Source: Lachnospiraceae bacterium
Lineage (GTDB): Bacteria; Bacillota; Clostridia; Lachnospirales; Lachnospiraceae
Direction of reading: 5' to 3'
Length of the DNA: 64,000 nucleotides
Assembly (NCBI GenBank): GCA_022647575.1
Contig: JALCKY010000001.1
Span: 558,001-622,000, forward strand
Position numbers and translations under genes: made by a program. This document shows positions 51,001-58,876 of this stretch, piece after piece (the first letter of the stretch is position 1; each line of letters begins with the position of its first letter). The notes below the pieces were generated by a model, which made no database searches, had not been told where the DNA came from, and was given only the letters and a program-made list of their open reading frames with translations.

Positions 51001-52755
51001 TCACTGACCTCCCTTCTCATCAAAGTCGCCTCCGGAACCCTGCTGGGCCTCGAAGACTTCCCGGAAGATCGTATTGTTCTTCTTCAGATTTTCAGGAGTG
51101 TCAAAGCCGTTGACGCGGCCGTTGTCCATGACGATGACGCGGTCCGCCTCCATGACGGCACTGACTCTCTGTGTAATGATCAGCTTCGTCGTACCCGGAA
51201 TGGCATTTCTCATGCCTTCCCGGATTTTCTTTTCCGTTGCCGTATCGACCGCTGACGTACTGTCGTCCATGACCAGCACCTTCGGTTTTTTCAAAAGGGC
51301 GCGCGCAATGCACAGCCTCTGCTTCTGTCCGCCCGACACGTTGCTTCCGCCCTGCTCGATATGCGTATGGTATTTATCCGGGAACTGTTCGATGAATTCA
51401 TCGGCGCAGGCAATCCGGCAGGCTTCCATGCATTCCTCTTCGGTCGCCTCTTTATTTCCCCAGCGGAGATTGTCAAGAATGGTGCCGGAGAAAAGGACAT
51501 TGTTCTGGAGGACGACGGCGACCGCGTCGCGCAGTGTCTTCTTATCATACTGTCTCACGTCGATTCCGCCGACCTTCACGTCGCCCTGCGTCACGTCATA
51601 GAGACGCGAAATCAGATTGACCAGCGAAGACTTTGCAGAACCCGTACTGCCGATGATGCCGATCACCTCGCCGGACCGGATGTGCAGGTCGATATCCTTG
51701 AGGACAGCGGCCCTGCTTCCTTTTACATAGGAGAAATCGACGCCGTCAAAATCGATACTTCCGTCCTTCACCTCAAGAACCGGATTTTCCGGCTCCGCGA
51801 TCGACGTCTTCTGGTTCAGCACTTCCGCGATACGCTGTGCCGAAGCCGTGGACATCGTGACCATGACGAAGACCATCGCAACCATCATGAGGCTCATCAG
51901 GATATTCATGCAGTAAGCCAGAAGGCTCATCAGCTCGCCGGTGGTCAGGTTCCCGGTTACGATCATGTTGGCGCCGAGCCAGGAAATGATGAGGATGCAG
52001 GCATAGACCGTCGCGTTCATCAGCGGCGCCACGAGGACCACATTTCCCTCCGCCTTCACGAAGAGACCGTAAAGATTTGTGACGGCCTTGATGAATTTGT
52101 TATTTTCATAATCTTCACGGACATAGGCCTTGACGACGCGGATGCCGGACAGATTCTCTTCGACCGACTCATTCAGGGCATCGTATTTCTCAAAGACCTG
52201 GCGGAAATATCTGGTCGTTCTCGTCATGATGAGTACCAGGAAAACCGCAAGGATGATTACGGCAACCAGATAGACCGTGGCAATCCTGCCGTTGATCAGA
52301 AAGGCAGCCCCCATCGCAAAAATGATGGAGAGCGGTGCCCGGACGAACATGCGCAGAATCATCTGATAGGCATTCTGGATATTCGTGACATCCGTCGTCA
52401 GACGCGTCACAAGACCCGACGTGCTGTATTTGTCGATTTCCGCAAAAGAAAAATCCTGGATGTTCCGGAACATGGCGCTGCGCAGGTTCCGGGCAAAACC
52501 GGTCGAAGCCTTGGCTCCGAAAAAGCCGCCCATGAAGCCGGCAAACAGACCGATCAGGGCGCATCCCAGCATCATGAGCCCCACCTGGATGATGCGGTTC
52601 ATGTCGCTTTTGTAGATTCCTTCATCGACGATCATCGACATGAGGAACGGGAGCAGCGTATCGGCGATAACCTCCAGCACCATGAAAAGAGGCGTGAGGA
52701 TCGACGATGCCTTAAACTCTTTTACTTCTTTAGTTAATGTTTTTATCGTTTCCAT
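51001..52755 (-). CDS. ABC exporter subunit, degenerate nucleotide site
   Basis: 584 residues. Membrane domain about 15-300; ATPase with Walker A GSTGSAKSS, where the usual glycine before the lysine is alanine, and Walker B VLVMDDSTSAVD, with Asp in place of the catalytic Glu. The signature VSGGQKQRL is intact. Such asymmetry, with one weak site made by this chain and one active site from the partner, is known from heterodimeric exporters. It is the first gene of the pair. No ribosome site is seen; a promoter places the transcript start within a base of the ATG. Confidence 0.92.
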   Translation of the reverse strand: METIKTLTKEVKEFKASSILTPLFMVLEVIADTLLPFLMSMIVDEGIYKSDMNRIIQVGLMMLGCALIGLFAGFMGGFFGAKASTGFARNLRSAMFRNIQDFSFAEIDKYSTSGLVTRLTTDVTNIQNAYQMILRMFVRAPLSIIFAMGAAFLINGRIATVYLVAVIILAVFLVLIMTRTTRYFRQVFEKYDALNESVEENLSGIRVVKAYVREDYENNKFIKAVTNLYGLFVKAEGNVVLVAPLMNATVYACILIISWLGANMIVTGNLTTGELMSLLAYCMNILMSLMMVAMVFVMVTMSTASAQRIAEVLNQKTSIAEPENPVLEVKDGSIDFDGVDFSYVKGSRAAVLKDIDLHIRSGEVIGIIGSTGSAKSSLVNLISRLYDVTQGDVKVGGIDVRQYDKKTLRDAVAVVLQNNVLFSGTILDNLRWGNKEATEEECMEACRIACADEFIEQFPDKYHTHIEQGGSNVSGGQKQRLCIARALLKKPKVLVMDDSTSAVDTATEKKIREGMRNAIPGTTKLIITQRVSAVMEADRVIVMDNGRVNGFDTPENLKKNNTIFREVFEAQQGSGGDFDEKGGQ

Positions 52756-52762
52756 AGATGAT

Positions 52763-52791
52763 ATGATAACTTCTTTATTTTTTAATGTCCA
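52763..52791 (-). promoter_or_regulatory. Promoter of the ABC exporter pair
   Basis: On the minus strand TGGACA (52791-52786) and TATCAT (52768-52763), spacer 17; the -10 ends 8 bases before ATG 52755. Confidence 0.5.
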
Positions 52792-52806
52792 GCCTTATCT
52801 TTATTA

Positions 52807-52835
52807 TTGCATTTCGCCGGAGGCGTGCGTAAAAT
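52807..52835 (+). promoter_or_regulatory. Promoter of asnA
   Basis: TTGCAT (52807-52812) and TAAAAT (52830-52835), spacer 17; AAGGA lies before ATG 52867. No T-box is visible in this short leader. Confidence 0.55.
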
Positions 52836-52866
52836 AAGACTATCTTTTTTTCTGAAAGGAAAACTT

Positions 52867-53874
52867 ATGACACTGATTATTCCGAAAGATTACGATCCGC
52901 ACATGGATGTCCGCACGACGGAAGCTGCGATCAAGTTCATCCACGACATCTTCACGAAGGAATTCGGCCGGAAAATGAACCTGGAGCGCATCTCCGCTCC
53001 CCTCTTCGTCGACAAGTCCACCGGCCTCAACGATAACCTGAACGGCGTCGAGCGCCCGGTCAGCTTTGACATCAAAGCCATCCCGGGAGAGACGATCGAA
53101 GTCGTCCAGTCTCTTGCCAAATGGAAGCGTCTTGCCCTGAAGCAGTACGATTTCAAGCCCGGCGAAGGACTCTACACGAACATGAACGCCATCCGCCGCG
53201 ACGAGGATCTCGACAATCTTCATTCGGTCTACGTGGACCAGTGGGACTGGGAAATGTGCATCGAGAAGAAAGACCGCACGGAGAAGAAGCTGAAGGCAGT
53301 CGTCCAGAAGATATTCCAGGTCATCAAGCACATGGAGCACGAGGTCTGGTATCAGTATCCGGATGCCGTCTATAAGCTTCCGGACAAGATCAGCTTCGTC
53401 ACGACCTCAGAACTCGAAAAACGCTGGCCGAAGAAGACCCGCAAGGAACGCGAGAACCTGATTGCCAAAGAACTGGGCTGCGTCTTCATCATGCAGATCG
53501 GCTGGCCGCTGGAAGACGGGAAGCCGCATGACGGACGGGCACCGGACTACGACGACTGGAATTTAAACGGGGATATCATTTTCTGGTTCGAACCGCTGCA
53601 GTGCGCCCTGGAGATTTCCAGCATGGGCATCCGCGTCGATGAGACGGCCCTGAAGAAACAGCTGGAAGCTTCAAACTGCATGGACCGCGCGGTCCTTCCG
53701 TTCCACAAGGCTCTGCTCGACGGCGAGCTGCCCTACTCGATCGGCGGCGGCATCGGACAGTCCAGGCTGTGCATGCTCCTTCTGGGACGCGCGCACATCG
53801 GGGAAGTCCAGGCGTCCATCTGGCCGGACAGCATACGGAAGAAGTGCGCGAAGGGCGGAATCATTCTGCTGTAA
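52867..53874 (+). CDS. asnA: Aspartate-ammonia ligase (asparagine synthetase A)
   Basis: 335 residues from ATG 52867, near the 330 usual for AsnA. A class II tRNA-synthetase-like fold: [40 protein letters not shown], and C-terminal ATP motif [14 protein letters not shown]. It makes asparagine from aspartate, ammonia and ATP (to AMP). It is divergent from the ABC exporter with 111 bases between and is monocistronic. Confidence 0.96.
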   Translation: MTLIIPKDYDPHMDVRTTEAAIKFIHDIFTKEFGRKMNLERISAPLFVDKSTGLNDNLNGVERPVSFDIKAIPGETIEVVQSLAKWKRLALKQYDFKPGEGLYTNMNAIRRDEDLDNLHSVYVDQWDWEMCIEKKDRTEKKLKAVVQKIFQVIKHMEHEVWYQYPDAVYKLPDKISFVTTSELEKRWPKKTRKERENLIAKELGCVFIMQIGWPLEDGKPHDGRAPDYDDWNLNGDIIFWFEPLQCALEISSMGIRVDETALKKQLEASNCMDRAVLPFHKALLDGELPYSIGGGIGQSRLCMLLLGRAHIGEVQASIWPDSIRKKCAKGGIILL

Positions 53875-53987
53875 AACTGTATTTTCTGCAGAGCATCTGG
53901 TTTTCTGACGGGGCCATGCAGGATATGGAGCGGAAAACGAAGAATCCTGCCACGGATTCCTAACCCTCTTTTCAAAAAATACAAAAT

Positions 53988-54075
53988 GGCTGTCTCCTGC
54001 GGAACTCGCCTTGAGGCTCAGATTTGATAAGAAGTCTGAGAGCTCATACAGTCCTCGGAGACAGCCGTATTTTTT
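53988..54075. terminator. Long structured hairpin element between asnA and dfx
   Basis: GGCTGTCTCC (53988-53997) pairs with GGAGACAGCC (54057-54066). Inside is a second stem CTCAGA/TCTGAG. On the plus strand GTATTTTTT follows, and on the minus strand the stem is followed by ATTTTGTATTTTTT, so it can end both convergent transcripts. The internal branched structure is larger than a simple terminator needs. Confidence 0.65.
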
Positions 54076-54094
54076 GATACCTAATTACTGATTT

Positions 54095-54463
54095 TTAACT
54101 CTTCCACAGACCGTGCAGATTGCAGTAAGCATAGGCTGCGACGAATTCATCTCCGTCAACCATGGAGAATTCCGCTGCCGGAACAGCTCCTGCGCCGAGC
54201 ACCTTGCGCTGTCTTCCCATCTTTGTCTCGATCATGATCCATTCAATGTGATGGGCTTCCTCCATCGGATGCGATACCTCGCCGACTTTGACGACAACTT
54301 CATTTCCCTGAATCACGACTACCGGTACGTGTTTCTCCTTGGCAGCCTCTGTCGAGTTCGGCAGGACTTCTGTCATCGGTGAGCCGCAGCAGACCAGCTG
54401 GCCGCCGCCTTCATGAACCAGAGCCACCATATTTCCGCATGACTTGCATAAATAGAATTTCAT
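54095..54463 (-). CDS. dfx: Desulfoferrodoxin (superoxide reductase)
   Basis: 122 residues behind AGGAGG. N-terminal desulforedoxin iron site (LCKSCGNMV and LVCCGSPM) and the C-terminal catalytic iron centre with KHVPVVV, SHPMEEAHHIEWI and CNLHGLW providing His4-Cys ligands. It reduces superoxide to peroxide without producing oxygen, as in anaerobes. The peroxide would then fall to catalase. It is monocistronic. Confidence 0.94.
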   Translation of the reverse strand: MKFYLCKSCGNMVALVHEGGGQLVCCGSPMTEVLPNSTEAAKEKHVPVVVIQGNEVVVKVGEVSHPMEEAHHIEWIMIETKMGRQRKVLGAGAVPAAEFSMVDGDEFVAAYAYCNLHGLWKS

Positions 54464-54648
54464 TCAGACCACCTCCTGTGCAATGTCATATGCATCAGTT
54501 TTATTATACTATTTTTCAGGCCGGCTGACTGTCTTTTTTATCATTTCGGGGTACCGGAAAACAGAAAAGCACCCACAGGCAGATAATGAGTGATAAAATA
54601 GAATTAAACAGGCATTCAAATAAATGCCGGATCCCCGGGGGAACTCAA

Positions 54649-55878
54649 ATGAAGAACAGAATCAGGAAATTCTTATTACTTGCTCTTTCTTCCATACTGA
54701 TGCTCAGCACATCGACAGGCTGCTCACAGCAGGCGGCCGGAACGGATACCGGAAAAGTCAGGCTCGGCATCGACAACCTGGAGAAGGATTTCAGCATCCT
54801 TGCCAATAAGAAAGTAGGCCTTATTACAAATGCGACCGGCGTCGATTCCAGCTTCAGCAGCACGATCGATATCCTGAACGCAAATGCAAAGCTGACTGCC
54901 CTTTTTGCGCCGGAGCACGGCATCCGGGGCGCGGCCTCCGCAGGCGATGCGGTCGGCGGGGAAACAGATGCCAAGACAGGGCTGCCGGTTTACAGCCTTT
55001 ACGGCGAGACGCGCAAGCCCACGGATGAGATGCTGTCCGATGTGGATGTCCTCGTATACGATATCCAGGACGTCGGCTGCCGTTTCTATACCTATATCAG
55101 CACGATGCAGTACGCCATGCAGGCGGCTGCCGAAAAGAACATCCCCTTCATCGTGCTGGACCGCCCGAACCCGCTGAACGGAAATACCGTGCAGGGAGAC
55201 ATCCTGGAAGACGGCTTTGAAAGCTTTGTCGGGATTACGCACATTCCCCAGCGCTACGGCCTGACATCCGGCGAGCTGGCCCAGTATATGAATACGGAAG
55301 ACAAGATCGGCTGCGACCTGACCGTCATCAAAATGAGCAATTGGAAGAGAGACATGTACTATGAAGATACCGGACTCACCTGCTGGGTTCTGCCCTCACC
55401 GAACATGCCGACCGTGGATACCGCAGAAGTGTATCCCGGAACCTGCATATTTGAAGGGACAAACGTATCGGAAGGCAGAGGAACCACGAAGCCGTTCGAA
55501 ATCATCGGCGCTCCGTGGATCGATGCGCAGGCGCTGGCTGACAAAATGAACAGCCTCGGCCTGAACGGGGTACATTTCCGTGCCACATCCTTCACGCCCT
55601 CCGCCTCCAAATTCTCCGGTGAAAGCTGCAACGGCGTCGAAGTGCACGTGACGGACCGTTCTGTGTACGACAGCGTGCTATCCGGCATGACGCTCATGTA
55701 TACGATCCGGGAACTGTACCCGGATGATTTCCAGGTTCTTGACAGCGGCCAGTTTGAACGGCTGAGCGGAACCGATGCCATTAAAAACGGCACCTGCTCC
55801 CTCGATGATCTGAAGGCCAAATGTGAAAGCGACTCCAAAAGTTTCAAAGCCGCTTCCGCCAAGTACTATCTGTACTGA
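54649..55878 (+). CDS. NamZ-type (DUF1343) exo-N-acetylmuramidase lipoprotein
   Basis: 409 residues from ATG 54649; an earlier in-frame start lacks a ribosome site. Signal peptide with lipobox STSTGC. The DUF1343 family pattern is clear: VGLITNATGVD, APEHGIRGAASAGDAVGGE, VYDIQDVGCRFYTYIST, ERPNP-like LDRPNPLNG, and WVLPSPNMPTVDTAEVYPG. In Bacillus subtilis NamZ this family releases N-acetylmuramate from the non-reducing end of muropeptides. It probably recycles wall fragments at the cell surface. No murQ/murP genes lie in the window. Confidence 0.87.
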   Translation: MKNRIRKFLLLALSSILMLSTSTGCSQQAAGTDTGKVRLGIDNLEKDFSILANKKVGLITNATGVDSSFSSTIDILNANAKLTALFAPEHGIRGAASAGDAVGGETDAKTGLPVYSLYGETRKPTDEMLSDVDVLVYDIQDVGCRFYTYISTMQYAMQAAAEKNIPFIVLDRPNPLNGNTVQGDILEDGFESFVGITHIPQRYGLTSGELAQYMNTEDKIGCDLTVIKMSNWKRDMYYEDTGLTCWVLPSPNMPTVDTAEVYPGTCIFEGTNVSEGRGTTKPFEIIGAPWIDAQALADKMNSLGLNGVHFRATSFTPSASKFSGESCNGVEVHVTDRSVYDSVLSGMTLMYTIRELYPDDFQVLDSGQFERLSGTDAIKNGTCSLDDLKAKCESDSKSFKAASAKYYLY

Positions 55879-55884
55879 AGTGAA

Positions 55885-55948
55885 GAACCACCACCCCCGT
55901 CCCCGTGGTTCCGGAGTTCCGGAACCACGGGGACGGGGGTTGTGGTCC
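55885..55948. repeat. GC-rich palindrome, relative of the one at 41704
   Basis: 31-base arms (55885-55915 and 55918-55948) around two bases with two mismatches. The arm starts GAACCACCACCCCCG, as in 41704-41730, but extends by CCGGA at the centre. CCCTTTTATTT follows, so it could also terminate the plus transcript. It lies between the convergent NamZ and dnaK genes. Confidence 0.85.
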
Positions 55949-55956
55949 CTTTTATT

Positions 55957-57723
55957 TCAGATCGTCATATTGAGAATCGATGAGACATCCTGCTCGAGCT
56001 TGTATTTCGCATTGCGGATCTCGCCGACTTCCTGTTCCGTCATCCGCTCCGGGTTGGTCTTGATGATAATCTTCCGCAGGTACTCGATGTCCGCATGCAG
56101 CGTTTTCGCCCCCTGCTTGTCGAGACTTCCCTTGCGCGCCTGGTATTCCTTGTCGACCGCATACACGTATGTTTCGGCGCTGTTGCGGATGTCGAGAAGT
56201 TCCTGTCTCCTGGCATCCTCGCCTTCGTAGCGGGCAGCATCCGCCTGCGCGCGGCGGATTTCCTCTTCTGTCATATTCGAGCTGGACGTAATCGTGATCT
56301 GCTGCTGGTGTCCGGTTCCCATGTCCTTCGCCGATACTTTCACGATGCCGTTCGCATCGATATCGAAAGTAACCTCGATCTGCGGCACGCCGGCCGGCGC
56401 CCTGCGGATGCCGTCCAGGCGGAAGGTTCCCAGGAGCTTATTGTCCCGGACGAATCTTCTCTCGCCCTGGTAGACATTGACATCGACGGCTGTCTGGAAA
56501 TTCCCGGCCGTCGTAAAGATCTGGCTTTTCCTCGTCGGAATCGTCGAGTTGCGTCCGATGAGCACCGAGGAAATGCCCCCGACCGTCTCAATCGAAAGGG
56601 ACAGCGGAGTCACGTCGAGAAGAACGAGCGATGCGGCGGCGGAGCCGACGGAAAGTTCATTTCCCAGCTTGCCTCCCTGAACGGCCGCTCCCAGGGCGAC
56701 GCATTCATCCGGATTGATGTTCCGGCTCGGATCCTTGCCGAGCAGCGAGCGCACCTTTCCCACGACGCAGGGCATACGCGTGCTGCCGCCGACAAGAAGC
56801 ACCCGGTCGATCTGCTGCGGGGAAAGCTTGGCATCCGCAAGCGCTGAACGCACCGGCTGCTCCGTGCGGCCCAGCAGGTCCGCCGTCAGGGATTCGAACA
56901 GCTGTCGCGTGACAGGGATATCCAGATTCACAGGCTGACCTTTTACATTGGCAATGAACGGCAGATTGAAGGAATAATGATCGGCTGTGGAAAGCGCGAT
57001 CTTCGCCTTCTCCGCTTCTTCCTTTACGCGGCTCATGGCGACCGGATCTTTTTCGAGCTTGACCTTCGCTTCTTTCCTGAATTCCTTCACGATGTAATCC
57101 GTAAGCCGTGCATCCCAGTCGTCGCCGCCCAGATGGTTGTCGCCGGCTGTTGCCAGCACTTCAAGAATGCCGTCGCCCATGCGGATGATCGACACGTCAA
57201 ATGTCCCGCCGCCCAGGTCATACACGAGAATCGTCTGTGCCTGTCCGTGGTCGAGACCGTACGCCAGTGCCGCGGCAGTCGGCTCATTGATGATGCGCTT
57301 CACGCTGAGTCCGGCAATGCGTCCGGCATCTTTCGTCGCCTGTCTCTGGGCATCGGAAAAATAGGCCGGAACCGTAATGACGGCATCGCTGACCGGACCG
57401 CCCAGATATGCTTCGGCATCTTTCTTCAGCTTCATCAGGATCATCGCGGAAATTTCCTGCGGCGTATAATTTTTGCCGTCGATGTTCTTCGTCCATCGGC
57501 TGCCCATTTCCCTCTTGATGCTGGAAATGGTTCTGTCCGTATTGATGGCTTCCTGTCTTCTTGCCGCCGCGCCGACGATGCGCGTGCCGTCTTTGGAAAA
57601 TGCGACGACGGACGGAGTCGTACGCATGCCTTCCTTATTCGGGATAACCGCCGGCACATCTCCTTCGAGTACCGCCACACAGCTGTTGGTCGTTCCCAGA
57701 TCGATTCCGATTGTCTTGGACAT
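55957..57723 (-). CDS. dnaK: Hsp70-family chaperone DnaK (orphan)
   Basis: 588 residues from ATG 57723 behind AAAGGA. ATPase domain motifs IGIDLGTTNSCVAVLEG, VPAYFSDAQRQATKDAGRIA, IINEPTAAALAYGL, YDLGGGTFDVSI and VLLVGGSTRMP; the substrate domain starts near LLDVTPLSLSIETVGG. The C-terminal acidic GGxxDA-EVV tail of standard DnaK is missing; the protein ends EQDVSSILNMTI. There is no hrcA, grpE or dnaJ nearby and I see no CIRCE element (TTAGCACTC-type repeat) upstream. It is either a second DnaK or a short lineage form. Confidence 0.9.
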   Translation of the reverse strand: MSKTIGIDLGTTNSCVAVLEGDVPAVIPNKEGMRTTPSVVAFSKDGTRIVGAAARRQEAINTDRTISSIKREMGSRWTKNIDGKNYTPQEISAMILMKLKKDAEAYLGGPVSDAVITVPAYFSDAQRQATKDAGRIAGLSVKRIINEPTAAALAYGLDHGQAQTILVYDLGGGTFDVSIIRMGDGILEVLATAGDNHLGGDDWDARLTDYIVKEFRKEAKVKLEKDPVAMSRVKEEAEKAKIALSTADHYSFNLPFIANVKGQPVNLDIPVTRQLFESLTADLLGRTEQPVRSALADAKLSPQQIDRVLLVGGSTRMPCVVGKVRSLLGKDPSRNINPDECVALGAAVQGGKLGNELSVGSAAASLVLLDVTPLSLSIETVGGISSVLIGRNSTIPTRKSQIFTTAGNFQTAVDVNVYQGERRFVRDNKLLGTFRLDGIRRAPAGVPQIEVTFDIDANGIVKVSAKDMGTGHQQQITITSSSNMTEEEIRRAQADAARYEGEDARRQELLDIRNSAETYVYAVDKEYQARKGSLDKQGAKTLHADIEYLRKIIIKTNPERMTEQEVGEIRNAKYKLEQDVSSILNMTI

Positions 57724-57930
57724 TGTATTCCTTTCCCGCGGCTGTTTTCTGCCGCGGATTCTCTTATATGATTCGGATATCATACACCCGATTTGTGTTC
57801 AAACTGTTTTCATGCAGAATTTTCATCCGATGAATTTTCTGCTTCAGCCGTATAAAAAATCCTCCGTCTTCACCCAATGCCTTCATTCGGCATTCCGGTC
57901 GGACGGGGGATTCCTGCACTGAATAAAAAT

Positions 57931-58725
57931 TCATTCCTTTTTCAGCAGGATCAGTTCGCTCTTCTTTACGCCTGCCGCACGGGCAACCACCGAGGACGGT
58001 CCCCTGAAGGATATCGGCTTTCCGTAAATGTCGCAGATTTTTCCGCCGGCTTCCGTCACGATCAGCGCTCCGGCGCAGTAGTCCCACAGGCCCAGGCACA
58101 TTTCAAAGAAAAGCACGGTCGAGCCGCAGGCCACCTTGCAGAGGTCGTACGCAGCCGAGCCGGAACGGCGGAGATCCGCGCAGCGGCCCAGATAATCATA
58201 GGCCATCTTCATGGAGATCTTTGAGAACTTCGCCTGGTACGGCGTCGTCCCGAAGGAAATGAGGCATCTCTTCATCGGCTCTTTGGAAACATGGATCGGT
58301 TTTCCGTTGAGCGTGCTGCCCTTTCCCTTCATTGCCGAAAACAATTCATCCGTGTAGGGGTTGTAGACCACGCCGATGAAAGGTTTCCCGTCTTTCAGAA
58401 GTCCGATCGAAATCATCGACGGCCTGTAGGCATAGATGAAATTCGTCGTTCCGTCAATCGGGTCGATGACAAATGCATATCCTTTTTTATAGGTGCTTTT
58501 GAAAGCATCCTCGCCGTTTTCTTCTCCGACGAAATTGGCTTCCGGAAGAAGTTCCCTGAGTTTTCCCTCGAGGAATTGCTGGCTCTTCTTATCATACGCC
58601 GTCACGAAATTCGCATGTCCGTCTTTATCCGACGTGACGCTTTCGGGATCTTTCGCTTCCAGCAGGATGTGCCCGCCTTCCCTGATGATTTTTTCGATGC
58701 CTTCCTGAATCTCTCTGTCTGTCAT
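57931..58725 (-). CDS. suhB: Inositol monophosphatase family protein
   Basis: 264 residues. Metal and substrate motifs of the family: VGEENGED (Glu-Glu), IDPIDGTTNFIY, and a C-terminal GLWDYCAGALIVTEAGG (WDxAAG-like). It should remove phosphate from inositol phosphate or related compounds in a Mg2+-dependent way; SuhB-type proteins also have RNA-polymerase roles in some bacteria. Its ribosome binding site AAAGGA lies just downstream of a 14-bp tandem repeat, inside a last degenerate unit. The gap 57724-57930 holds only promoter-like A/T sequence. Confidence 0.9.
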   Translation of the reverse strand: MTDREIQEGIEKIIREGGHILLEAKDPESVTSDKDGHANFVTAYDKKSQQFLEGKLRELLPEANFVGEENGEDAFKSTYKKGYAFVIDPIDGTTNFIYAYRPSMISIGLLKDGKPFIGVVYNPYTDELFSAMKGKGSTLNGKPIHVSKEPMKRCLISFGTTPYQAKFSKISMKMAYDYLGRCADLRRSGSAAYDLCKVACGSTVLFFEMCLGLWDYCAGALIVTEAGGKICDIYGKPISFRGPSSVVARAAGVKKSELILLKKE

Positions 58726-58742
58726 GTTCTGTCCTTTCTCTG

Positions 58743-58840
58743 CTGCCCTTGCTGTGCTGCTCTTCCTGTACTGCCCTTGCTCTGCTGCTCTTTCTCTGCT
58801 GCCCTTCCTGTACTGCCCTTGCTGTGCTGCCCTTGCTGTG
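58743..58840. repeat. Seven-unit 14-bp tandem repeat before suhB
   Basis: Units of the type CTGCCCTTGCTGTG, CTGCTCTTCCTGTA and CTGCTCTTTCTCTG run head to tail with changes at a few positions. On the minus strand each unit contains an AAGGG, AAGAG or AAAGAG core. The sequence just past the array, AGAAAGGACAGAAC, supplies the actual suhB ribosome site. Confidence 0.9.
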
Positions 58841-58876
58841 CTTCCCTGACCGTCCGGCTGCAGAAGTAAGTTCTTC

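Noticed and set aside
49704-51113. Long open frame antisense to the ABC exporter subunit
   Set aside because: Histidine/aspartate-rich, no ribosome site, and opposite a gene with all ABC motifs; also seen opposite asnA and helicase genes.
52756-52866. T-box leader before asnA
   Set aside because: The gap is only 111 bases, shared with a divergent promoter, and no specifier loop or terminator/antiterminator is visible.
57784-57930. Inverted repeat around ATTTTCATCCGATGAATTTT
   Set aside because: The arms do not pair over more than a few bases when aligned; not a credible structure.
58743-58840. Possible CRISPR array
   Set aside because: Units are directly adjacent with no spacers and vary in sequence; it is a simple tandem repeat.
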